From assembly GCF_900111745.1 (NCBI RefSeq), contig NZ_FOIJ01000008.1:62001-126000 (forward strand): a stretch of 64,000 nt of DNA, in the 5' to 3' direction. This document shows, piece by piece, positions 39,301-48,439 of the stretch. Positions within the stretch are counted from its first letter, which is position 1. Each line of letters opens with the position of its first letter. The notes beneath the pieces are model-generated. The model ran no database searches, was not told where the DNA came from, and was given only the letters and a program-made list of their open reading frames with translations. Origin of the DNA: Stigmatella erecta. Its GTDB lineage: Bacteria; Myxococcota; Myxococcia; Myxococcales; Myxococcaceae. The position numbers and the translations under genes are program-made.

Positions 39301-40495
39301 CGTGAAGAGGGAGGACGGGTACGTCACCGTCTCCATCACCGCCGAGACGTCCGTGTCCGCGTCGGGAGAGGTGGAGTTCAACAAGGCCAAGGTCGGTGCC
39401 TCCGTGGAGGGCAGCGTCGAGGCCGGCAAGGGCATGACGTACGAAGTGAAGATGAAGGAGGCGGACTTCGAGAAGCTCAAGCGCGGCGAAATCGCGCCTC
39501 CGCACCCCCTGAACCCGGAGACGATTCCGGACGGCACCTCCATCAAGATGGAGCAGAGCCAGTTCACCGGCTACGGCCTGGACGTGGGCCTGTCCTACCA
39601 CGCCGCGGAGCTGGGCATCTCCGGCGACGTGAGGCAGGGCCAGGGCATGTCCATCGAGGTGAGCCGCACGGGCGACAAGCTCCAGATGACGGCGGGCCCC
39701 ACCGAGTTCATCGAGAACAACGGCAAGGTGAGCCTGGGCGTCGGGCCGGTGTCGGTGAGCATGGGCCGCTCCGACACGCTCAAGGAGTACAAGCTGCGCA
39801 CCGCGGAGTTCGACCTGTCCTCCCCCGCAGGGAAGGAGGCCTTCGAGTCCTTCGCCAAGGACGGCCGCATGCCGGAGAAGGAAGGCCCGGGCGTCTCCAA
39901 CACGCTGCGCTTCGACAAGATCAACTACGAGTCGACGGGCGGCAAGGTGGGGCTGGACATCGGCCCCATCAACCTGGAGACGGACGGCACGACGAACACG
40001 GGCGAATACCTCATCACCCACCACCCGGACGGGACGAAGCCGGTCACCTCGGACATCACCTATGGCGGGGACCACCCGGACATCACCATCGAGCAGAAGT
40101 ACGACAAGGAGGGCAAGCTCATCCCCGGGTCCGAGAAGTTCGCCATGAAGTTCGACACGACGGACGGCAACGCCCGCGAGCTGCTCGTCTACTCGTTCAC
40201 GGGCGACGAGGCGAAGGCGAAGGCCGCCCGGGAGAACGACGAGCCCATCACGCTCAACCTCACCGCCGGCGATGTGAAGGAGCTCCAGCGGCGAGCCCGG
40301 GAGCAGCCCATGAGCCACATGGGCCTCGGCGGTCTGCTCTCCGACTACGACGGCAATCCAGTGGACCCGCTGATGGCGGTGCGCAACATGGCCATCTCGC
40401 CGGCGTACAACGAGTTCCGGCTGGCGGAGAGCTACTTCGGCGTATTCATGGACGGTGACAAGCAGCCCCTGCCCGGTGAGCTGAAGATCGGCTGA
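39301..40495 (+). pseudogene. 3' part of a large secreted-type protein, 5' end missing
   Basis: About 398 in-frame residues of a beta-rich protein beginning DVKREDGYVTVSITAE, with no ribosome site and no start of its own. Upstream codons in this frame are antisense to the M1 remnant. It has no signal peptide and no recognised domain; the repetitive Gly/Lys/Asp texture resembles a long myxobacterial structural or toxin-like protein. The C-terminus (MDGDKQPLPGELKIG) appears intact. An ATG at 39266 exists, but translation from it would include M1 antisense codons. Confidence 0.68.
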
Positions 40496-40526
40496 GACGG
40501 ACCCGCTGGCGTATCTGTCGAGGCCG

Positions 40527-40551
40527 CTCGCCACTTCAGAGGGGTGGCGAG
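40527..40551. terminator. Hairpin between convergent genes
   Basis: CTCGCCACTT pairs with GGGTGGCGAG (two G-U) around CAGAG, 31 bp after the truncated gene and 22 bp from the lipoprotein stop at 40574. Confidence 0.5.
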
Positions 40552-40573
40552 TCAACCCTGGGTGGGCCCGTGC

Positions 40574-41575
40574 CTACTTCGGCAGTGGAACGCGGCGGAC
40601 CTTGAAGGGCAGCTCCGCGGGCGGGGCGTTGGGGACGGTGAGGGCCGAGAGCTGTCCCTCGGACACCCAGGCGCTCTCCTCGGCGATCACCAGCGAAGAG
40701 GGCTCGTCCAGCCCCTCTTGGATCCGCGTCACCGTGCCCCGGTTGTCCGCGAGCGCGATGTGTGACACCGCCTTGCCGTACTGCTCGGCGACGATGAGCC
40801 CCCGGCCGTTCATGTATTGCAGCCCATCCGCGCCCAGGAGCGCCTTGTCCAGCGGGATGGCCTGCAAGGCTCCCGCGGCCCCAGACGCCGTGATGGGGAT
40901 GCGGAAGAGCGTCCCTTCGACCGTCTTGACGGTGTACAGCGAGGACTGCCCATCGTAGGCGAGCCCGTTGAGGCCGAACTGCCCTTGTTGCGGCGCCAGC
41001 TCGGTGGCGCGGATGAACACCTCGGCGGACTCATCGTGCTCTCGCCGGTCCGCCTTCACGCGGATGATGCGCCCGAGCACGGAGTCGCTCGCGTACAGGT
41101 TGCCGGCCGAGTCCTCGGTGATTTCGTTGCAGAACCCCGCCCCGGAGTTGCCTTCCACCGGGAAGGTGTGCCGGTGGACCGCCTGGGCCGTCTGCCGGTC
41201 CACGGCGATGAGCTGCGGCGCATCCGTGGTGCCGTACACGTTGCTGCACAGCCACAGGTACTTCTGGTCCCGCTGCACGTGCAGGCCCACCACGCCGCTC
41301 ACGATGGCCTTCGGCGCGACGAAGTCCTCGGCCTGCGCGCTGCCCGGCTTCACCTGGATGATCTGCCCCGTCATCACGCTGCCGATGTAGAAGGTGTTGT
41401 CCGCGGCGGCCGCGATGCCCTCCGGGTAGAAGTCATTGCCTGGCAGGACAATCTCCATCACCCCCGTGCGCGAAGGAGGCGGGAGGGGCTCCTCCTCGTC
41501 CGAGCACCCCGCGGCGCTCAGGCACGCCAGGGTCACTGCCATACTTCGTAGGCTCAAAGCGGTCGACGTCCTCAT
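40574..41575 (-). CDS. SMP-30/gluconolactonase-like beta-propeller lipoprotein
   Basis: 333 residues. Lipobox LSAAGC (Cys 24), then a six-bladed propeller with NHL/SMP-30-type blades (FYPEGIAAAADNTFYIG, FGLNGLAYDGQSSLYTV, GADGLQYMNGRGLIVA). SMP-30 proteins hydrolyse lactones with a divalent metal, but the metal ligands cannot be assigned here, so it may only bind. The ATG at 41575 follows GGGAG. The AraC-type gene upstream is co-directional with a 93-bp gap. Confidence 0.83.
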   Translation of the reverse strand: MRTSTALSLRSMAVTLACLSAAGCSDEEEPLPPPSRTGVMEIVLPGNDFYPEGIAAAADNTFYIGSVMTGQIIQVKPGSAQAEDFVAPKAIVSGVVGLHVQRDQKYLWLCSNVYGTTDAPQLIAVDRQTAQAVHRHTFPVEGNSGAGFCNEITEDSAGNLYASDSVLGRIIRVKADRREHDESAEVFIRATELAPQQGQFGLNGLAYDGQSSLYTVKTVEGTLFRIPITASGAAGALQAIPLDKALLGADGLQYMNGRGLIVAEQYGKAVSHIALADNRGTVTRIQEGLDEPSSLVIAEESAWVSEGQLSALTVPNAPPAELPFKVRRVPLPK

Positions 41576-41668
41576 GGTTGCTCCCGTCTGGGTTGGGTTG
41601 CGACGGGGAGCAATGTGCCCGGCGAGGCCGCGCGCGTTCTTGAAGAATCTTGCGGTGGAAGTGCGGGC

Positions 41669-42502
41669 TCAGGCGCTCCGGGCGTAGCGGCGGGGGGTCA
41701 TCCCATAGGAGGCCTTGAAGCTCCGGGCGAAGTGGGCTTGGTCCGCGAACCCCAGCGAGTAGGCCACCTCCCCCGCGGGCACTCCCTGGCGCAGCAGCGG
41801 CAGCGCGCGCCACAGGCGCAGGCGTTGCTGGTAGGCGTGCGGAGGCAGCCCGGTGTCCCGGGCGAAGACCCGCGCGAGGTGGAACTTGCTCAGGCCCACG
41901 GCGCTCGCCAGGTCCTCCAGGGACACTCCCTCCGGAGCGTTGGCGTGCAGGTACTCGCGGGCGCGGCGGACCGCGCGCACCTCGGAGCCCAGGGGGTACA
42001 GGGCGGGGCTCCCGGCGCGCCGCAAGAAGACGTCCACCATGGCCTCCACGAGCCATGTTTCCCACTCGAGTGGGGTGGCGCCCTCCCAGAAGCGTTGATG
42101 GAAGCGCAGCAGGCTGTGCGCGGCGCGCGCATCCGCGAAGGCGGTAACTTCGATGGGCAGGGGCCTCGGATGGCGGGAGGTGCCTTCGATGGCGCGCTCC
42201 AGCACGGCGGTCTCCAGACGGAGCCCGCTCAACACGGGCAGGTGGCGCGGATCGCTGGAGGCCGCGTGGAGCGTGTGGGGCGGCACGAAGAAGAGGGCAC
42301 CCGTGGGGCCCGCCTCCTGGGTGTACAGCCCGGACTCCGTCTCCGTGGTGACCACGCCCTCTTGGAGCAGGCCGAGCTCCCACCGGGCGTGCACGTGCAT
42401 GTCAGCGGCAAAAGGCTTCCCCTCTGCCCGGAAGAGCTCGAACCCGGTGGCCTGCTGCCAAGGGCTCTTCTGCTCGCCGTGTGTGCAATCCCTCTGCCCC
42501 AT
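41669..42502 (-). CDS. AraC-family transcriptional regulator
   Basis: 277 residues. An N-terminal cupin-like AraC ligand domain (FAADMHVHARWELGLLQEG with VPPHTLHA) is followed by two C-terminal HTH motifs: VSLEDLASAVGLSKFHLARVF and GEVAYSLGFADQAHFARSFK, ending TPRRYARS. It may regulate the downstream beta-propeller lipoprotein gene. Confidence 0.93.
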   Translation of the reverse strand: MGQRDCTHGEQKSPWQQATGFELFRAEGKPFAADMHVHARWELGLLQEGVVTTETESGLYTQEAGPTGALFFVPPHTLHAASSDPRHLPVLSGLRLETAVLERAIEGTSRHPRPLPIEVTAFADARAAHSLLRFHQRFWEGATPLEWETWLVEAMVDVFLRRAGSPALYPLGSEVRAVRRAREYLHANAPEGVSLEDLASAVGLSKFHLARVFARDTGLPPHAYQQRLRLWRALPLLRQGVPAGEVAYSLGFADQAHFARSFKASYGMTPRRYARSA

Positions 42503-42706
42503 GCGTTGTGCCTCCCCTCAGGAGCATAGGAGAAATTCGGCCAGGGAATCCCCAGACGAGGTCCTGGGCTCGTGAGGTCTCGTAGAGACGCCGTGCGCGC
42601 ATCCGGGCTCCGTCGATTATCCCCAGCGAGCGAAGGCCTATCCTCTGGCGCGCTGGCGCGACGACGTCATGGGGACCGGTGTGCTCGCCCACGAGGGTGC
42701 TCGTTC

Positions 42707-43215
42707 ATGTTGGATAGTCCAGGGTACAGGGTTCTCGGTACCCTCCGGGCCACGGGCTCGAACGCGCTGTTCCAGGCGGTGCGAGAGGCCGATGGCCTGC
42801 CCGTCATCATCAAGACGCCCATGGCGGCCTCTCCGGGGCGCATGGAGAGCGAGCGGTACCGGCGGGAGTTTGGCATCCTGTAATGGCTGCGGGACGTGCG
42901 GGGGGTGGCCAGGCCCTATGCCTGCGAATCGGGGGAAGGGCGGCTCATCGACTTCGGCGTGGCCACGCCCTGTGGGTGCGGCTGTGGGTGGAGGGGCCGG
43001 TGGTCCGCATCCAGGTGGTGGATGATGGCGTGGGCATCGCCCCCGAGGTGAAGGGCAAGCTGTTCTCCCACGGTTTCACCACGCGCAAGGACGGCCACGG
43101 CTTCGGCCTGCTCTCCAGCGCGCTGGTGGCACAGCTCCTCGATGGCCGCCTGACCATCGAGAGCGAGGGACCGGGAAAGGACGCCGTCACCACGCTGGAG
43201 CTTCCGCTCCACTGA
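42707..43215 (+). pseudogene. Collapsed Ser/Thr kinase-histidine kinase hybrid gene
   Basis: From the ATG at 42707, about 57 residues match the N-terminus of large hybrid kinases with a protein-kinase domain first: GYRVLGTLRATGSNALFQAV, then the Lys strand IIKTPM. A TAA at 42881 interrupts the frame (a CAA or AAG codon would continue it). The same frame then gives WLRDVRGVARPYACE and RLIDFGVAT, the latter possibly the DFG loop. The last 85 residues, in another frame, are a histidine-kinase ATPase end (VDDGVGIAPEVKGKLFSHGF, HGFGLLSSALVAQLLDG). The whole middle is deleted. Confidence 0.83.
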
Positions 43216-43219
43216 CGGA

Positions 43220-43247
43220 GTGCCGTCCGGCTTACACCGGACGGCAC
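43220..43247. terminator. Perfect bidirectional hairpin
   Basis: GTGCCGTCCGG-CTTACA-CCGGACGGCAC, an 11-bp perfect stem, 4 bp after the kinase remnant and 19 bp beyond the GH92 stop. One arm plus two bases recurs at 34974 beside the GH92 tail fragment. Confidence 0.72.
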
Positions 43248-43266
43248 CGGGCTTCGTCTCATCCAC

Positions 43267-46200
43267 TCAGGACAGGGTGATCGCGTACACCTCGAACCGG
43301 GCGTCGTTCGGCAGGCTCATGGAGTGCACCTGTTTCGTTGGATCAAGTGCGAGGGATTGGCCGAACAAGCGCACCGGAGGTCCATCCACGCCGCTCCCGG
43401 CTTTGATCCGGTGAGGCATGTCGAGCAGCACGCTGCTGCCGGACGGCGCGTTTCCCGCCCAATCCCCGGCGGTGACCGGCAGGTCCACCACGCTGCCATC
43501 GGTGTACCGGACGGAGACCGTCGTCGTCACGGGACCATTGTGCGACGTGGAGACCAGGTGGAGCGTCTGGTAGTTGCCTCCCGGAAGCAGGATTCCCTGG
43601 CCGCGTGCCTCCACGAAGTTGTGCGTGGTCCCGCCCGGGTCGGGCGCCGAATACGCCACACCCGCCCAGGTGACGGAGCCGGCCGCGGGCAACAGGGTGG
43701 CGTCATAGCTCCAGCCCTGGCCGTCGAAGTTGCCCTCTCGCGATTGGGCAACCGTCGCGGTGCCGTCATGGTTGCGGTCATTCGTCAGGTCCACGGCGCA
43801 TTGTCCGGAGACGCCGGTCAGACAGGCGCCCGCCGGCCGCAGCTCGAGGGTCACGTTCCGGGTGACGGTGTTCGCCCCTTCCGCCGTGACGGTCACCTGG
43901 ACGGGATACACGCCCGCGGGCGTGTGGGCGGGCACGGTGATGGCAAGGGGCCCCGTCCACTGCACGGGCAGATGCCGTGACGACAATGCGAAGGATGCCG
44001 CAGGGGCGGCCCAGCCCGCCGGGACGGCCGGCGTCACGGTGATGTCCAACCCCTCGGGGGCCTGGCCGAGCACATCCAGCGTCAGCTCGATCGTCTGGGC
44101 CTCACTGCTGAGGGGCAGGACGGCCGCGGACGGCCGCACGGAGGCGTCGACATGGCGGCGGGAGTCCCCCTCGCCCGGATTGACCGACGGGGGCCTCGCG
44201 CTGCTCCCGGTGCCCCAGCTGGAGGGCGCGTCGCCGAGTGTATGGGCCAGCTGGCCGCCCCGGAGGACCTCGTTCCACTCCACATAGGCCCGGGTGAGCT
44301 CCTGGCCATCGAGCGTCACGCGCTGGATGTACCGCCGGGTGTCGCTGGCACCGGGCGCCGTGAGGGTCAGCGTGCTGGCCGGACGGGTGCCGTAGGCCCC
44401 AACACGGACCACGGCGGACTCGAACTGGGGGCTGGACAGGGCAAGGAAGTTCGCGCCACTCATCGTCGGATACAAGCCGAGCGACGAGAAGACGTACCAG
44501 GCGGACATGGTGCCCAGGTCGTCGTTGCCCGTCATTCCGTCCGGCCCCGTGGTGAACAATGTCATCGCCGCGCGCACGACGGTGGCCGTCTTCGCGGGCG
44601 CTCCCGCCCACAGGTACATGTAGGGCGCGAGCAGGTCGGGCTCGTTGTTGGGGTTGTACGTGGGCTTGCCGTAATAATCGTAGGGTTGGGTGATCCAATC
44701 CGCGCGAGCAGTCCCTGTGGGATCCGCGAGCAGCTTGCCGTAGGCGAAGAAGGTATCCAGACGCTGTTCGGCCGCGCGCTCACCGCCCAGGAGCGCGATC
44801 AGCCCGGCCGGATCCTGCGGCACCAGCCAGTGGTACTGGTGAGCCCCTCCCTCGTGGAACTGGTGGGAGGCTTCCACCGGATCATACGGCGTCAGCCACG
44901 TGCCATTGGCCGTGCGTGGACGGAACTGGCCGAGGGAGGCGTCCCACAGGTTGCGGTACCACTGCCCGCGTTCGGCGAACATCCGGGCATCGTCCTCGTG
45001 TCCGAGCCCTCGCGCCATCAACGCGAGCGCCGCGTCGGCCGCCGCGTACTCAAGTGTCGCCGAGGCCGGGTGTACGCAGTCGTTGTCCCCGCCCTTGTGC
45101 GCGCAGTCGACGCCCAGCCTCAGGCCGGAGGGGATGTATCCCCGATCGTTGTAATACGTGACGCCCGAGCGGCCGTTGTAGGGCGAATCGGAGGGAGGCG
45201 TCTGGAGCGCGTTCTTGCGCAGCAGCGCGTAGGCCTCCTGCTCATGACCCGCGAGGAGTCCCCGGGCCCAGACTTCGACGAGGAAGGGCGTCACTGGATC
45301 CCCCGTCATGATGTTGGTCTCGCTGTTGGCGAGCGACCAGCGGGGCAGCCAACCCCCATGCCGACCGATGGCGAGGATCGACAGCGCGACGTCCCGGGCG
45401 ACCTGCGGCTCGATCACTTCCAGCAAGTGGTTCTGGGGACGGTACGTGTCCCACAACGAGAAGTTCTGGTACGGCGTGTAGCCGCTCGCCTCGTGGACCT
45501 GGTTGTCGAAACCAACGTACCGGCCGTCCACGTCACCGGCCAGGTTCGGGTGCAGTTGCGCATGGTACAGGGCGCTGTAGAAGGCGGTCTGCCGGTCGCG
45601 GGTGCCTCCGCTGATCTGGATGGCGCCGAGCTTGCTGGCCCACGCGTCATGCAGCCGGGTCCGCGTGGCCTCGAAGTCGAAGGACTCTCCGGTCTCTTTC
45701 GCGAGGTTCTTCCGGGCGCCCTCGAGCCCGGTATAGGACAGGCCCACCTTCACGATGACGTCCAGGTCCGTGGTCGCATCGAACGTCACCCAGGCGCCGT
45801 TGTTCCCAGAACCGGCCGCGTCCCGGGCGCCCGGGGTCCGGGTGGAGCCGCGCCAGGTGCCGTGGGTCGCGAAGGGCCGGTCGAACGTGGCCGTGAAGTA
45901 CACCGTGTGCTGGTCCCGCCCGGCGCAGAAGCCGCCTGCCCGGACGCGGCCCTCGAGGGTCCGGTCCCCGACGACGTGGATCTCCGAGTCCTGGACCGCC
46001 TGGTTGGCCTTGCCGGTGTTGAACAGGACGTTCGCGGTGGCCGTGGACGGGAAGGTGAAGCGCAGCCAGCCGGTCCGCTCGGTGGCGGTGAGCTCGGCGT
46101 TGATGCCGTAGCGTGAGAGTCCGACGCGGTAATAGCCGGGTGTGGCCTCCTCGTCGTCATGCGAGTACTTCGACTTGTAGCCGTTGATGTCAACGGACTC

Positions 46201-46581
46201 GACGGCACCGGTCGTGGGCATGATGGGCAATTCACCCATGACGCCGCAGCCGACACCCGACAGGTGCGTCTGGCTGAAGCCGTAGATGGCGTCCTGTTGG
46301 TAGTCGTATCCGCCCTGGCCGCCCGTGTCCGGACTGAGCTGCACCATGCCGAAGGGGGCGCTCGCGCCGGGAAAGGTGTTGCCGAAGTTCTGGGTGCCGA
46401 TGAAGGGATTGACGAGCTGGGTGGGATCCACCGCGGGAGGAGGGGGGGGAGGCGGGGGTTGGGGCTCCTCCTCCCCTGGAACGTCGGGCTCATCGCTGGG
46501 GGGCTGCGGGTCTTTGCATCCGGCGATCAGGAATCCGGCGACGGCCAGACCCACCATGCTTCTCCTGTGGAACAACCACAT
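43267..46581 (-). CDS. GH92 alpha-mannosidase lipoprotein with NEW3-type and jelly-roll domains
   Basis: 1104 residues. Signal with lipobox LIAGC (Cys 22), an Asp/Pro-rich spacer, then a GH92 exo-alpha-mannosidase (about 52-780). Family signatures are VNPFIGTQNFGNTFPGASAP, FHEGGAHQYHWLVPQD (general-acid Glu) and GNDDLGTMSAWYVFSSLGLYP. An NPCBM-associated NEW3-type Ig domain (about 830-925) and a terminal jelly-roll module (about 930-1104) follow. It trims alpha-mannose from N-glycans or yeast mannan at the cell surface with bound calcium. The domain order recalls actinobacterial GH92 enzymes. Divergent from the subtilisin-lectin gene. Confidence 0.92.
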   Translation of the reverse strand: MWLFHRRSMVGLAVAGFLIAGCKDPQPPSDEPDVPGEEEPQPPPPPPPPAVDPTQLVNPFIGTQNFGNTFPGASAPFGMVQLSPDTGGQGGYDYQQDAIYGFSQTHLSGVGCGVMGELPIMPTTGAVESVDINGYKSKYSHDDEEATPGYYRVGLSRYGINAELTATERTGWLRFTFPSTATANVLFNTGKANQAVQDSEIHVVGDRTLEGRVRAGGFCAGRDQHTVYFTATFDRPFATHGTWRGSTRTPGARDAAGSGNNGAWVTFDATTDLDVIVKVGLSYTGLEGARKNLAKETGESFDFEATRTRLHDAWASKLGAIQISGGTRDRQTAFYSALYHAQLHPNLAGDVDGRYVGFDNQVHEASGYTPYQNFSLWDTYRPQNHLLEVIEPQVARDVALSILAIGRHGGWLPRWSLANSETNIMTGDPVTPFLVEVWARGLLAGHEQEAYALLRKNALQTPPSDSPYNGRSGVTYYNDRGYIPSGLRLGVDCAHKGGDNDCVHPASATLEYAAADAALALMARGLGHEDDARMFAERGQWYRNLWDASLGQFRPRTANGTWLTPYDPVEASHQFHEGGAHQYHWLVPQDPAGLIALLGGERAAEQRLDTFFAYGKLLADPTGTARADWITQPYDYYGKPTYNPNNEPDLLAPYMYLWAGAPAKTATVVRAAMTLFTTGPDGMTGNDDLGTMSAWYVFSSLGLYPTMSGANFLALSSPQFESAVVRVGAYGTRPASTLTLTAPGASDTRRYIQRVTLDGQELTRAYVEWNEVLRGGQLAHTLGDAPSSWGTGSSARPPSVNPGEGDSRRHVDASVRPSAAVLPLSSEAQTIELTLDVLGQAPEGLDITVTPAVPAGWAAPAASFALSSRHLPVQWTGPLAITVPAHTPAGVYPVQVTVTAEGANTVTRNVTLELRPAGACLTGVSGQCAVDLTNDRNHDGTATVAQSREGNFDGQGWSYDATLLPAAGSVTWAGVAYSAPDPGGTTHNFVEARGQGILLPGGNYQTLHLVSTSHNGPVTTTVSVRYTDGSVVDLPVTAGDWAGNAPSGSSVLLDMPHRIKAGSGVDGPPVRLFGQSLALDPTKQVHSMSLPNDARFEVYAITLS

Positions 46582-46823
46582 GAACAGAACTCCTCGTTGT
46601 GACGGCGTTGTGGGGGGAAGAGAAGAAACCCTTTCACCATGTCACGCCGCGGCGCCACGCGGCCCAGTGAAGCCGAAGTGTGCAGTATAGGAAGGATGGA
46701 ATGCCTGTTGAGGAGGCGCTGGCCGCAGCTTCGGCGGCTAAATAATTCTTTGCATCATTTTGCGCCCCGCCGGATCCTCCGCCCTGAGTGCATCCCCTCA
46801 TGCCTCATGAATGGAGAAATGCC
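46582..46823. promoter_or_regulatory. Shared promoter region of the mannosidase and protease genes
   Basis: 242 bp between two divergent exoenzyme genes. An AT-rich element (CTAAATAATTCTTTGCATCATTTTGC, centred near 46750) stands out and could be the protease -10 region. Co-regulation is inferred from the layout. Confidence 0.4.
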
Positions 46824-48431
46824 TTGCTGAAACCTTCCTGGAAGCACTTGATGCTCACCTCTGGCCTCACCGTCCTCTCCGCCTGCGGAGCTCCATCCGC
46901 TGATGCCACAGAGCCCCAGGGACAGGCGGAAGACGCTGCCTTGACGGCCGGCACACCGTCGGCGCGGGAGGGTGCTTCGGCTCTCGCGGCCCTGACCGCA
47001 GGCAAGTTCTTGAGGTCCTCCGACGCCATTCCCGGGCAGTACATCGTCGTGCTGAAGGGCACCTCACTCCGCACCGCCCAGATCTCCCAGGTTGCCCAGA
47101 CTCTCGCCCTCCCGCAGCGGGCCACCGTCACCCGGACCTATGCGCACGCCCTGAATGGCTTCGTGGCGCAAACCACCGAGGAGGGGGCCCGTGCGATCGC
47201 CGCTCAGCCCGAGGTGGAGTACGTGGTGGAGGATGGACACGTCCACACCACGGCGACGCAGTCTGGCGCCACCTGGGGGCTGGACCGCATCGACCAGATC
47301 AACCTTCCGCTCAACGGCACCTACAGCTACGGCCCGACCGGCGCCGGGGTGAACGTCTACATCATCGATACGGGCATCGAAACGAGCCACTCCCAGTTCG
47401 GGGGCCGGGCCTCCGGCGATTACACCGCTGTCGCCGACGGCAATGGCACCAACGACTGCAACGGTCACGGCACGCACGTGGCCGGGACGGTGGGCGGAGC
47501 GACCTGGGGCGTGGCCAAGGCGGCCCGCCTCCATGGCGTCCGCGTGCTGGGCTGCAATGGCTCGGGGTCGATCTCTGGCGTCATCGCGGGCGTGGACTGG
47601 GTGACGGCCAACCGCATCAAGCCGGCGGTGGCCAACATGAGCCTCGGCGGGTCGCCCAACCCAGCGCTGGATACGGCCGTCAGCAATTCGATCGCCTCGG
47701 GCGTCACCTACGTCATCGCCGCGGGCAATAGCTACATCGACGCGTGTTATCCCTCCCCCGCGCGGGTCCCCGAGGCCATCACGGTCGGCGCCAGCGACAG
47801 CACGGATTCCACGGCCTCCTTCTCCAACTGGGGCCCCTGCCTCGATGTCTTCGCCCCGGGGGTGGCCATCACCTCTGCCTATCTGGGCGGCGGCTCCGCG
47901 ACCCTGGACGGGACCTCGATGGCCGCGCCCCATGTGGCCGGTGTGGCGGCGCTGTACCTCGAGAGCAACCGCGCCGCCACCCCCGCCACGGTGGCCACGG
48001 CGATCGTCCTCAATGCACCGGCGAACAAGGTGCGCAACACCATCAACGGCTCCACCACGCGCTTGCTCTACAGCAATCCGCCTCCCGCGTGCGGCACGCT
48101 CGGCAGTGGCCAGGCACTCGCGCCTGGACAGATACTCCCGGCCTGCTCTGGCAGGGCCTACCTCGCGCATCAGACCGATGGGAACGTGGTGCTCTATGGC
48201 CAGTCGGGCGCCGTGCTCTGGAATACGTTCACCTGGAACCAGACCACGTCCACCTTCGTCATGCAGACCGATGGGAACCTGGTGCTCTATCCCAGCTCGA
48301 TGAGCGCGATCTGGAACACTGGGACCTATGGGAACAGTGGGGCCTCCCTGAAGGTGCAAGACGACTGCAACCTCGCCGTGTACAGCGCGGGAGGCTCCCT
48401 CCTCTGGGCCAGCAATACCACCTGCCGGTAG
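46824..48431 (+). CDS. Subtilisin-family protease lipoprotein with bulb-type lectin domain
   Basis: 535 residues from a TTG at 46824, which has GGAG at a good distance and gives a short signal with lipobox VLSAC; ATG 46800 and GTG 46788 are alternatives. An I9 propeptide (IPGQYIVVLKG to YVVEDGHVH) precedes an S8 proteinase K/aqualysin-type domain with catalytic Asp182 (YIIDTGIE), His215 (GHGTHVAG) and Ser365 (GTSMAAPH). The last 110 residues form a B-lectin domain with three QxDxNxxxY motifs (QTDGNVVLY, QTDGNLVLY, QDDCNLAVY) typical of mannose binding. Secreted or surface-held protease that probably docks on mannosylated prey glycoprotein. Confidence 0.92.
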   Translation: MLKPSWKHLMLTSGLTVLSACGAPSADATEPQGQAEDAALTAGTPSAREGASALAALTAGKFLRSSDAIPGQYIVVLKGTSLRTAQISQVAQTLALPQRATVTRTYAHALNGFVAQTTEEGARAIAAQPEVEYVVEDGHVHTTATQSGATWGLDRIDQINLPLNGTYSYGPTGAGVNVYIIDTGIETSHSQFGGRASGDYTAVADGNGTNDCNGHGTHVAGTVGGATWGVAKAARLHGVRVLGCNGSGSISGVIAGVDWVTANRIKPAVANMSLGGSPNPALDTAVSNSIASGVTYVIAAGNSYIDACYPSPARVPEAITVGASDSTDSTASFSNWGPCLDVFAPGVAITSAYLGGGSATLDGTSMAAPHVAGVAALYLESNRAATPATVATAIVLNAPANKVRNTINGSTTRLLYSNPPPACGTLGSGQALAPGQILPACSGRAYLAHQTDGNVVLYGQSGAVLWNTFTWNQTTSTFVMQTDGNLVLYPSSMSAIWNTGTYGNSGASLKVQDDCNLAVYSAGGSLLWASNTTCR

Positions 48432-48439
48432 AGGAAAGG

